Assembly: GCF_003864255.1 (NCBI RefSeq)
Contig: NZ_QWEZ01000002.1
Span: 1,116,001-1,180,000 of the forward strand
From: Aestuariirhabdus litorea
GTDB lineage: Bacteria; Pseudomonadota; Gammaproteobacteria; Pseudomonadales; Aestuariirhabdaceae
DNA length: 64,000 nucleotides
Reading direction: 5' to 3'
The notes beneath the pieces were generated by a model, which saw nothing but the letters and a program-made list of their open reading frames with translations, did no database searches and was not told the origin of the DNA. Position numbers and translations under genes: made by a program. Below, piece after piece: positions 8,658 through 15,774 of the stretch. The stretch's first letter is position 1. Every line of letters starts with the position of its first letter.

Positions 8658-9878
8658 ATGACCAACCGCATCGAACTGCCGATGACCGGCCTCGAATCCC
8701 CCCTCTCCGAGATGGAGCAGGCGATTCAGGATGCCACCCACCGTTTTGCCGCCGAGGTGTTGCGCCCGGCCGGTGCCCTGATCGATAAGCTCGATGCCGA
8801 GCACGCGATCGCCGCCGACTCCCCCCTCTGGTCTGTGCTCCAGCAGGCCCAGGCGCTGGGGCTGAGCGTGGCCGCGCTGGCGGAGCTGGAGCCGCTGGAG
8901 CGGACCCGTGTGCTGGCGATCGCCAGCGAGGAGCTGGCCTGGGGCGATGGCGGCTTGGCGGGGATGATCCTGGTCAGCCAGATGCCCGGGCTCTACTCGC
9001 TGATCGCCGGCAACCAGGCGATGGTCGAGTACTGCGAAGGCAAGATGGGCTGCTGGGGCATTACCGAGCCCGACCACGGCAGCGACATGCTCGACCCCGA
9101 GGGTACCCTGCAGGCCTCCGGGGGACGCTATGGCCGACCCAACTGCGTGGCGCGCATCGAGGGCGACCGGGTGGTGATCAACGGCCAGAAATCGGCCTGG
9201 GTCTCCGGTGCCCTCACCGCCGAGGTGTGCGCCCTCTACTGCCACCTGGAGGAGAACGGCACCACCCGTCCCGGTATCAGCCTGATCGTGCCGCTGGACC
9301 TGCCCGGGGTCAGCCGTGGCAAGCCGCTGGACAAGTTGGGTTTTCGCGGCCTGAACCAGGGCGAGCTCTACTTCGATAACGTGGAGGTGCCGATCTCCCA
9401 TCTGCTCGCCGGTCCCGACCGTTACGCCTCCCTGGTCTACCACACCCTCGCCGAGGCCAATGCCCATGTCGGCAACCTCAGCGTCGGTATGGCCCGCGCC
9501 GCTTACGAGCACGCACTGGCCTACGCCCAGGAGCGCAAGCAGGGCGGGGTGCCGATCTTCCACCACCAGAGCGTGCGCCAGCGACTGTTCCACATGTTCC
9601 GCAAGGTGGAGATGGCCCGCGCCCTGGTGCGCCGCGCCATGGAGTTCAACGCCAACGCGCCGGCGCCGGCCCTGCAGGGGTCGATCGCCGCCAAGATCAC
9701 CGGCACCCAGACCGCCTTCGAGGTGGCCAGCGAGGCGCTGCAGCTGTTCGGCGGCAACGGCCTGACCCGCGAGTACCCGCTGGAGAAACTGCTGCGCGAT
9801 GCCCGCGCCGGGCTGATCGCCGACGGCTGCAACGAGATTCTCGCCCTCAAGGGTGGTTCGCTGCTGGTGGCCGACTGA
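8658..9878 (+). CDS. Acyl-CoA dehydrogenase family protein
   Basis: A 406-residue flavoprotein of the ACAD fold. CWGITEPDHGSD is the FAD-contact block and LFGGNGLTREYPLEKLLRDAR is the C-terminal helical signature. The start is the ATG at 8658, with AGGAG 7 bases upstream; the open frame runs further 5' but without homology. At the site where medium-chain enzymes have the catalytic Glu (IYEGT) this protein reads IADGC with Asp 389, so the catalytic base may be Asp or lie elsewhere. It is an operon member, expected to introduce an alpha-beta double bond into an acyl-CoA or a related substrate. Confidence 0.85.
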   Translation: MTNRIELPMTGLESPLSEMEQAIQDATHRFAAEVLRPAGALIDKLDAEHAIAADSPLWSVLQQAQALGLSVAALAELEPLERTRVLAIASEELAWGDGGLAGMILVSQMPGLYSLIAGNQAMVEYCEGKMGCWGITEPDHGSDMLDPEGTLQASGGRYGRPNCVARIEGDRVVINGQKSAWVSGALTAEVCALYCHLEENGTTRPGISLIVPLDLPGVSRGKPLDKLGFRGLNQGELYFDNVEVPISHLLAGPDRYASLVYHTLAEANAHVGNLSVGMARAAYEHALAYAQERKQGGVPIFHHQSVRQRLFHMFRKVEMARALVRRAMEFNANAPAPALQGSIAAKITGTQTAFEVASEALQLFGGNGLTREYPLEKLLRDARAGLIADGCNEILALKGGSLLVAD

Positions 9879-9910
9879 CCCCCCTACCCTAAAACTCAGG
9901 AGAGAGCAGC

Positions 9911-10687
9911 ATGAGTCAACGACTGGACAACCGGGTGGCCTGGGTCACCGGGGGCGGCAGCGGTATCGGGCAGGCGCTCTGCCTGCGCTTTGCCGAGGAG
10001 GGGGCCAGGGTGGTGGTGACCGACATCGACCTGCTCGCCGCCGAGGCGGTGGCGGCCCAGATCGATGCCCTGGGCGGGCAGGCGATCGCGTGCCAGCAGG
10101 ACGTGACCTCGGAAGCGCGTTGGGCCGAGTTGGCCGCGGAACTGGAGGAGCGGCTGGGGCCGATCGAGGTGCTGGTGAACAACGCCGGCATCGCCATCCC
10201 CGGCAGCGTCGAGAGTGCCACCTTGGAGCAGTGGCAGCAGACCCAGCGGGTCAACCTGGAGTCGGTGTTTCTGGGCACCCGCACCGCCATCGGGGCCATG
10301 AAGGAGCGCGGCGGCTCGATCATCAATATCTCCTCGATCGAGGGGATCATTGGCGAGCCGAGCGTGGCGGCCTACAACGCCAGCAAGGGCGGGGTGCGCA
10401 TCTTCAGCAAGTCCGCCGCATTGCACTGCGCTGCCCAGGGCTATCCGGTGCGGGTCAACTCGGTACACCCCGGTTACGTGGAGACGCCCATGATCAGCAA
10501 GGCGGTGGGGCAGATGGAGGACACTGAAGCCCAGGCGCTGCTGGCGCGGGTGATGGCCTCCATCCCCATGGGCCGTATGGCGCAGGGGCGCGAGATCGCC
10601 AACGGCTGCCTGTTCCTGGCCAGTGATGAATCCTCCTACATGACCGGCTCCGAGCTGGTGATCGATGGCGGCTACACCGCGCGATAA
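9911..10687 (+). CDS. Short-chain dehydrogenase/reductase (SDR)
   Basis: A 258-residue classical SDR. TGGGSGIG near residues 14-21 binds the nucleotide. DVTSEA, NNAGIA, the serine of ISSIEG, and YNASKGG with the catalytic Tyr and Lys follow. The C-terminus SSYMTGSELVIDGGYTAR is the usual ending of FabG-like and hydroxysteroid-type dehydrogenases. GGAGAG precedes the ATG. It belongs to a different subgroup from the SDR at 7825-8583, so the operon has two distinct oxidation or reduction steps of this kind. The substrate is unknown. Confidence 0.87.
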   Translation: MSQRLDNRVAWVTGGGSGIGQALCLRFAEEGARVVVTDIDLLAAEAVAAQIDALGGQAIACQQDVTSEARWAELAAELEERLGPIEVLVNNAGIAIPGSVESATLEQWQQTQRVNLESVFLGTRTAIGAMKERGGSIINISSIEGIIGEPSVAAYNASKGGVRIFSKSAALHCAAQGYPVRVNSVHPGYVETPMISKAVGQMEDTEAQALLARVMASIPMGRMAQGREIANGCLFLASDESSYMTGSELVIDGGYTAR

Positions 10688-10710
10688 AAACGACAAGGGA
10701 GAGAATAAAA

Positions 10711-11490
10711 ATGAGCACGACTCTTGTAAGTAAAAAGTCGGCACCCGCCTGGGCGCGCGCCCTGTTCGAGATCACCCGCTATATCAGCGAGGATTTTCTC
10801 GGTGGGCCCAAACAGCTGAAACTGGCCTGGGTCATCAACTTTCACAAAATCATCACCCTGTTTCTGATCCTGGGGATGATGGCCATCTACGACAACTGGA
10901 GCCACGCTGCCTGGGTTTATCTGGGGCTGCACGGCATTTACGGTTATTGCTGGCTGGTGAAGGATTTCGGTTTTCGCGACGGCAGCTTCAATACCCGGGT
11001 CACCTACGGCGGTGCTGTTGCCCTCTACTTCACGCTGGTGGGTTGGTACTGGCTGCTGCCATGGCTGATTATCTCCCGCCAGATGGACCCCTCAGGGCCG
11101 GTGCTGTTCGCCGCCATCGCTATGCACACGGTGGGCATCACCCTGATGATCGCCGCTGATTGCCAGAAGCACTTTGCCTTGAAGTACCGGCGGGGGCTAA
11201 TTAATGACGGGGTGTTTCGCTACACCCGCAACCCGAACTTCCTGGGGGAGATCCTGATCTACGCCAGCTACGCTCTGCTGGCGGCTCACTGGGTCGGTTA
11301 TCTGGTGCTGGCCTACGCCTGCCTGGTGTTCCTGTCGCGGATGCTGGTGAAGGATGCCTCTATCTCCCGTTACCCAGAATGGGATGAGTACCAAAAAGCC
11401 TCCAGTTTACTGATCCCCTGGAAGCTGGTGTCCTGTCGGCTGGGGCTCGCCCCCTCCTGTCGGGAAAAGCCGGCAGGCAACGAGTCATGA
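10711..11490 (+). CDS. Multi-pass membrane protein of the DUF1295/isoprenylcysteine methyltransferase-like fold
   Basis: A 259-residue integral membrane protein with about six hydrophobic segments. The C-terminal block GVFRYTRNPNFLGEIL followed by FLSRMLVKDASISRYPEWDEY is the signature shared by DUF1295, bacterial ICMT-like methyltransferases and steroid 5-alpha-reductase C-terminal domains. The family suggests a membrane enzyme acting on a lipid or isoprenoid substrate, either methyl transfer or NADPH reduction. It is the seventh gene of the operon, 23 bases after the SDR, and overlaps the next gene by ATGA. A lipophilic or steroid-like pathway substrate would fit this enzyme. Confidence 0.72.
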   Translation: MSTTLVSKKSAPAWARALFEITRYISEDFLGGPKQLKLAWVINFHKIITLFLILGMMAIYDNWSHAAWVYLGLHGIYGYCWLVKDFGFRDGSFNTRVTYGGAVALYFTLVGWYWLLPWLIISRQMDPSGPVLFAAIAMHTVGITLMIAADCQKHFALKYRRGLINDGVFRYTRNPNFLGEILIYASYALLAAHWVGYLVLAYACLVFLSRMLVKDASISRYPEWDEYQKASSLLIPWKLVSCRLGLAPSCREKPAGNES

Positions 11491-11861
11491 AGCGACTCCT
11501 GCTATCGGCGGCCTGCTTCAACTGGAGTGTGGCGCTGCTGTTTGTGGTGGATATCCAGTGGACCTTCACTCTGCTTGGGATCAAGCCGGTGCCGAGCGAG
11601 CCCCTGTTTGTGGAGCTGTTCGCGACCCTGGTGTTCTGCTTTGGCATCGGCTACTTCTGGGCCAGCCGCGATCCCCGTGCCGGGGCACCGCTGATCCGGC
11701 TCGGGGCCTGGAGCAAACTCATACTGGTGCTGGTCGGGGGGCTAGAGGTGGTGCGGGGGCTGGTGAGCTGGCCTTTGCTGCTGCCGTTGGCGGTGGACCT
11801 GTTCTACGCACTGGTTTTTTTCGGCCTGCTGCAGAGGCTCGGCGCTGACCAAAGACTATAG
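11487..11861 (+). CDS. Small membrane protein, unknown function
   Basis: A 124-residue protein with about four hydrophobic segments, starting by ATGA overlap with the preceding membrane enzyme. I recognise no family. The translational coupling and the lack of a gap suggest that it works with the DUF1295-like protein. It is the last gene of the operon. The transcript would then run toward the minus-strand VOC gene, with a truncated repeat element in between. Confidence 0.6.
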   Translation: MKRLLLSAACFNWSVALLFVVDIQWTFTLLGIKPVPSEPLFVELFATLVFCFGIGYFWASRDPRAGAPLIRLGAWSKLILVLVGGLEVVRGLVSWPLLLPLAVDLFYALVFFGLLQRLGADQRL

Positions 11862-11906
11862 GCGGAGCGGGGGGGGACAGGGTCCGCCGCGCCGCTCTGT
11901 TCAGGC

Positions 11907-12046
11907 CTTGCCCTACGAGGCTTTCAGCTTGGTCTGCACTCTGCGTGGTGACTTTTTACAAGGTCTGGACATTGCTTCAAAGCCACGCCTTGATTGCGAA
12001 CCAAGCTGAAAGCCAGACGTTCGCAAGGACTTATTCGCAGGCTCCC
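11907..12046 (-). mobile_element. Half copy of the GGGAGCCTGCGAA MITE-like element
   Basis: These 140 bases are, in reverse complement, a close match (a handful of mismatches) to the left half of the complete element at 27511-27777. They include the terminal GCTCCC at 12041-12046 and the internal inverted repeat GGCTTTCAGCTTG/CAAGCTGAAAGCC. The other half is missing. The intact end stops 3 bases before the 12049 boundary of the long direct repeat, and the half element fills the gap between the end of arm 1 and the second VOC gene. Confidence 0.85.
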
Positions 12047-12048
12047 TA

Positions 12049-12592
12049 GGCCTAGGCTACCCGGTAGAGGGCGCAGAGCTTGTTACCGGCCGGATCGCGC
12101 AGGTAGGCGAGGTAGAGCTGGCCGTTGGCCCCTTCGCGGATACCGGGGGCGTCTTCGCAGGCGCTACCGCCGTTGGCGACTCCGGCGGCGTGCCAGGCGT
12201 CGGCGGCCTCGGGACTGGCGGCGGCAAAGCCGATGGTGCTGCCGTTGCCGTGGCTGGCGGGCTCACCGTTGAGGGGTTTGGTGATCGCAAAGATACCGCT
12301 GTCGGTAAAGTAGAAGCAGCGCCCCTTATCGTCCATGACTCCGGGCTTGCAGCCCAGCGCTCCCAGGGTGGCGTCGTAAAAAGCCTTGGAGGCTTCGATG
12401 TCGTTAGCCCCCACCATAATGTGACTGAACATTGTTTTTCTCCTTGAATACGCGCGTGCAGAGTGCAGCGAGACACTGTTATCGCAAAATTAGCGGTCGA
12501 CGGCCACCCCTATTTTCGCTGCCGGCTCAGGGCTGGAACTGGCTCGGTGCCTGTCCGCTCCAGCGCTTGAAGGCGTGGGTAAAGTTGGCCGT
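12049..12592. repeat. Direct repeat, copy B (VOC gene plus AraC 3' end)
   Basis: The partner of 2113-2656 in the same orientation. It is identical through 12522, with three differences from there to 12592. Its left boundary lies beside the half MITE-like element, and its right boundary is inside the coding sequence for the second helix-turn-helix of the AraC regulator. Confidence 0.95.
12052..12432 (-). CDS. VOC family (glyoxalase-like) protein, copy B
   Basis: A 126-residue protein identical to the product of 2116-2496, with identical DNA and an identical AAGGAG ribosome binding site. It follows the AraC gene at 12527-13528 on the same strand after 94 bases, the same arrangement as in copy A. 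Two complete copies in a constant AraC-VOC order suggest that the pair moves or is converted as a module. Function beyond the VOC fold is unknown. Confidence 0.85.
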   Translation of the reverse strand: MFSHIMVGANDIEASKAFYDATLGALGCKPGVMDDKGRCFYFTDSGIFAITKPLNGEPASHGNGSTIGFAAASPEAADAWHAAGVANGGSACEDAPGIREGANGQLYLAYLRDPAGNKLCALYRVA

Positions 12593-13528
12593 TTCGCTGT
12601 AGCCCAGCAGGGCGGCGACCTCCGCCACCCTGAGCCCCTCCCCCAGGTAGTCCCGGGCCAGTTGGAAGCGGATCTCGTCCAGCAGGCGGCGGAAGCTGGT
12701 CTGCTCGTCGGCCAGGCGCCGGCGCAGGGTTCGCACCGAGGTGTTGAGCTGCAGGGCCACGGCGTCGATATCGGGGAACTGGCCGGGTTGCTGCATCAGT
12801 TGCTGGCGTACCCGGTCGACGAAGGGGCTCTGGCGGCTCAGCTGGGCGATCATGCGCTGGCACTGCTCGCGGAAATAGACCGAGGTCTCCGGGTCCGGGC
12901 AGGGCAGGGGGGTATCGAGCAGGGCGCTGTCGAAGCAGAGTTCCGACCACCCCAGCCGGAACTGCAGCGGGCAGTTGAACTGCTGGCGGTAGGCCGCCTG
13001 GTGAGCCCGCTGATCATGCATAAAACCGACCCGCTCCAGGGGCAGGTCAATCCCCAGCGCCTGACGGCTTCCCTCCCACACCGCCATCAGGTCGCGGTCG
13101 CAGTAGAAGGCGAGCAGGTCATCGGCGATCGGGTGGTGGGGGTGGAACTGGATACGCGCAAGGTTCCCCTCCTGCACAAACTGAATGCGGAACAGGCTGA
13201 AAGCCAGCGGGCTGAAACGGCCTGCCAGCTCAACACACTCACCCAGGTTGCGGGCGCTGAGCAGGGCGTAGCCGAACATGCCGTAGTGCTCCAGCCGGTA
13301 GGCGCGCCCCAGCTCGAGCCCCAGTAGCGGCATGGCGCTGATCGCCAGCAGGTGGCGGTAGAAGGCCTGCTGCCCGGCCAGGCTCAGCTGGGCCGCGGGG
13401 CTGTCGAGCAGGGCCGGGTCCAGTCCGCTCCCCGCCAGGCACTGGCGGAGGGAAAAACCCAGCCGCTGCATGGCCTCCAGCGCGGGGCGAATGGCGCGGA
13501 TATGGTGGGCGGTGGGATCGCGGAACAT
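12527..13528 (-). CDS. AraC family transcriptional regulator (VirS/OruR-like)
   Basis: A 333-residue regulator related to the one at 2591-3595. It has an arabinose-binding-like N-terminal domain and two C-terminal helix-turn-helix motifs (LNTSVRTLRRRL and LLGYSETANFTHAFKRW). The open frame reaches 13684 from a TTG, but the ATG at 13528 gives a length almost equal to the paralogue and starts where the homology starts, so I chose it. It is divergent from the SDR-esterase-BVMO operon across 206 bp. An AraC regulator divergent from a BVMO/esterase operon is the arrangement of VirS and mymA in mycobacteria. The last 22 codons come from the direct repeat. Confidence 0.88.
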   Translation of the reverse strand: MFRDPTAHHIRAIRPALEAMQRLGFSLRQCLAGSGLDPALLDSPAAQLSLAGQQAFYRHLLAISAMPLLGLELGRAYRLEHYGMFGYALLSARNLGECVELAGRFSPLAFSLFRIQFVQEGNLARIQFHPHHPIADDLLAFYCDRDLMAVWEGSRQALGIDLPLERVGFMHDQRAHQAAYRQQFNCPLQFRLGWSELCFDSALLDTPLPCPDPETSVYFREQCQRMIAQLSRQSPFVDRVRQQLMQQPGQFPDIDAVALQLNTSVRTLRRRLADEQTSFRRLLDEIRFQLARDYLGEGLRVAEVAALLGYSETANFTHAFKRWSGQAPSQFQP

Positions 13529-13663
13529 GGCTGGGAGGGCGCTCCTCAAGGTGGCCGGGCCGGGCGGGTGCTGATGGCAGAGCGCCAGCATAGGCTGCCT
13601 GGCCGAAAATAACAAATGATTGGCCGCTGACCCCATTGGGCGGCAAGGTTCCCTGGCGTAGAG

Positions 13664-13677
13664 TTGATAATTATCAA
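13664..13677. promoter_or_regulatory. Perfect 14-bp palindrome between the AraC gene and the SDR operon
   Basis: TTGATAATTATCAA is a perfect palindrome lying 57 bases before the SDR start and 135 bases before the AraC start. It is AT-rich in a GC-rich surrounding. It may be an operator for the adjacent regulator or another dimeric repressor, or may contain promoter elements. No equivalent was seen upstream of 3807. Confidence 0.45.
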
Positions 13678-13734
13678 ATAACAACAGGGCGCCGGTCAGT
13701 GATTGACTCCGGCACGGGGCCCGCGGAGCGAAGG

Positions 13735-14496
13735 ATGCGAGCCATTGTGATTACCGGCGCGGCCTCCGGCATCGGTCGTGCCAGCGCCCGGCGGCTGGCG
13801 AAGTCGGGCTGGCGGGTGGGGTTGCTGGACCGTGACGGCGAGGCGCTGCAGGGGTTGCAGCAGGAGCTGGGGGAGCAGAGCCTGGGGCTGGCGCTGGACG
13901 TCACCGATGCCGATGCCTTCGCTCGCGCGCTGGAGCGCTTTGTGGCCTTTGCCGGCCGCCTCGATGCCATCGTCAATGGCGCCGGGGTGTTGACCGTCGG
14001 CGACTTCGAATCGATCTCCCTGGAGCGCCAGCGTGCGCTGGTGGAGATCAACAGCCTGGGGGTGCTGAACGGCTGCTACCTGGCCTTTCCCTACCTCAAG
14101 GGGCAGCCCGGGGCGCGGGTGATCAACCTCAGCTCCGCCTCGGCAATCTACGGTGTGCCCGGCTTCGCCGCCTACTCGGCCAGCAAGTTCTTTGTGCGTG
14201 GCCTGACCGAAGCGCTGCAGGTGGAGTGGCGCCGCCATGGTATCCACGTCTGCGATATCATGCCCCCCTTCGTAAGGACCCCGATGGTGGAGCAGCTGCC
14301 CCCCACCCCGATCATCGAGCGCATGGGGGTAACCCTCGGCGCCGAGGATGTTGCGCGAGCCATCGAAGGGGCCCTCAGCGATCACCGCATTCACCACCCA
14401 CTGACCCTGAAATTTCGTCTCCTGCGGTTGCTCTCCCTGCTGGTGCCCGGCGCCCTGCAGTCGCGACTCTATGGAGCCCTGGCGGAGTACCCCTGA
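13735..14496 (+). CDS. Short-chain dehydrogenase/reductase (SadH-like)
   Basis: A 253-residue classical SDR. TGAASGIG near residue 7 binds the nucleotide, NGAG is in the NNAG position, the catalytic Ser is in LSSASAIYG, and Tyr and Lys are in YSASK. The ATG at 13735 has GGAG 6 bases upstream; the longer open frame lacks homology. It is the first gene of arm 2 and overlaps the esterase start (TGATG). It is clearly similar to the SDR at 7825-8583. A likely role is oxidation of a secondary alcohol to the ketone that the Baeyer-Villiger enzyme then uses (inference from the neighbours). Confidence 0.86.
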   Translation: MRAIVITGAASGIGRASARRLAKSGWRVGLLDRDGEALQGLQQELGEQSLGLALDVTDADAFARALERFVAFAGRLDAIVNGAGVLTVGDFESISLERQRALVEINSLGVLNGCYLAFPYLKGQPGARVINLSSASAIYGVPGFAAYSASKFFVRGLTEALQVEWRRHGIHVCDIMPPFVRTPMVEQLPPTPIIERMGVTLGAEDVARAIEGALSDHRIHHPLTLKFRLLRLLSLLVPGALQSRLYGALAEYP

Positions 14497-15473
14497 TGGC
14501 GCTGTTGGATCTGTTACGTTTGCTCTTTACCTCTTTGCTGGGGATGCTGCTCAGGCCGCAGCGCCCGGCCGAACGCAGCTGGCGCAGCGAGTGGTTGTGC
14601 CGTCTTTCGCGCCAGCTGCTGCACGAATCGATCGATAAACCGGTGGACTGGCTGCGCACCCGGCAGGATCTGCTGCGCCATTACCACCCGGCGCTCAGGC
14701 AGGTGCGGATCGAGGCCGACACCATTGCCGGGGTACCCTGCCAGTGGTGCATACCCCGAGGGTTGGATGAGGGTTCGCCGCTGGTGCTCTACTTCCACGG
14801 CGGGGGGTTCGTGATCGGTAATGTGAGGGGTTATCGCCCTATGATCGCGGCGCTGGCGGTGGCGGGGGAGTGCACAGTGCTGGGGGTCGATTATCGGCTG
14901 GCGCCCGAGCACCCCCTGCCTGCGGCGCAGGAGGATTGCCTGGCGGTGTGTCGGGCGATGCGGCAGCGCTACCCCGACCGGCCACTGCTGCTGGCAGGGG
15001 ATTCCGCCGGTGGCTCCCTCTGCCTGTCGACCCTGGTGGCCCTGAGGCAACAGGGGTTGAGGGCAAGCGGGGCGCTGCTGATCTCTCCCCTTTGTGAAGT
15101 GGGGGCCACAGACCCCTCGATGACGGACAACGCCGCCACCGATATGCTCAGCCTGTCCCTCGCTCGCCATTGGGGCCAGCTGGCCCAGGGGGGGACTCCC
15201 CGTCCCGAGCTGCTCAAGCCACTCAACTTCACTGCGGCTGAGCTGGGCGGGCTGCCCCCGCTCTGCGTGCAGGCGTCGGGTCGGGAGATCCTGCTCGACC
15301 CGATCGAGCGCTTTGTGGCCCATGCACGGAGCCAGGGGGTTGAGGTGGACTATCAGTGCTGGCCCGGCCAGTTCCACGTATTCCAGATTTTTGCCCCCTT
15401 GATGCCTGAAGCAGCGGTGGCCATCGCCCGGCTGGGTGATGCCATCAAAACCATGACCAGGGAGAAAAGATAA
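14496..15473 (+). CDS. Alpha/beta hydrolase, hormone-sensitive-lipase family (LipR-like esterase)
   Basis: A 325-residue esterase. The oxyanion motif YFHGGGFVIGN lies near residues 97-107, and the nucleophile serine is in GDSAGGSL. The acid is probably the Asp of ILLDPIERF and the base the His of GQFHVF. This HGGG plus GDSAG pairing defines the HSL (bacterial family IV) group. Translation is coupled to the SDR by TGATG overlap. Next to a BVMO, its natural job would be to hydrolyse the ester or lactone made by oxygen insertion. A hydrophobic N-terminal stretch (LLRLLFTSLLGMLL) could anchor it to the membrane. Confidence 0.88.
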   Translation: MALLDLLRLLFTSLLGMLLRPQRPAERSWRSEWLCRLSRQLLHESIDKPVDWLRTRQDLLRHYHPALRQVRIEADTIAGVPCQWCIPRGLDEGSPLVLYFHGGGFVIGNVRGYRPMIAALAVAGECTVLGVDYRLAPEHPLPAAQEDCLAVCRAMRQRYPDRPLLLAGDSAGGSLCLSTLVALRQQGLRASGALLISPLCEVGATDPSMTDNAATDMLSLSLARHWGQLAQGGTPRPELLKPLNFTAAELGGLPPLCVQASGREILLDPIERFVAHARSQGVEVDYQCWPGQFHVFQIFAPLMPEAAVAIARLGDAIKTMTREKR

Positions 15474-15475
15474 AG

Positions 15476-15763
15476 ATGTTTCATTTTTTTATTCGGTTTA
15501 GCCAGCTTGCGGTGCTGGGGCTGTGGGCACTGTTCGCGTTGGGCTTTGTGGTTCCGTATCCGGCCCCCTGGGATGCGGTTGCCCACTGGGGCGGCATCGC
15601 CCTGTTCGCGGCCCACCTGCTGGAGTACCTGGCCCTGCGCGCGCGGCTACTGAAGGCGGCGGGCGAGGGGAGCCCGGTCCTGCTCGGTACCCTGGTGTTT
15701 GGTTACGGTTACTGGCTGCCGCTGCTGGTTAAGTCGGCGTCGCAGCCGGGTGGACAGGCCTGA
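15476..15763 (+). CDS. Small membrane protein, DUF1145-like (YhhL family)
   Basis: A 95-residue protein with two or three hydrophobic segments. The pattern of an N-terminal helix ending in a VPYP motif followed by a second helix resembles the DUF1145/YhhL family, whose function is unknown. It starts 2 bases after the esterase stop and is followed by the BVMO after 11 bases, so it is firmly within the operon. It might hold the pathway enzymes at the membrane, but that is only a guess. Confidence 0.6.
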   Translation: MFHFFIRFSQLAVLGLWALFALGFVVPYPAPWDAVAHWGGIALFAAHLLEYLALRARLLKAAGEGSPVLLGTLVFGYGYWLPLLVKSASQPGGQA

Positions 15764-15774
15764 GGAGGGATAGC

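Noticed and set aside
13529-13684. AraC gene starting at the TTG at 13684
   Set aside because: The extra 52 residues have no similarity to the paralogue, the start codon is weak, and the ATG at 13528 gives matching length.
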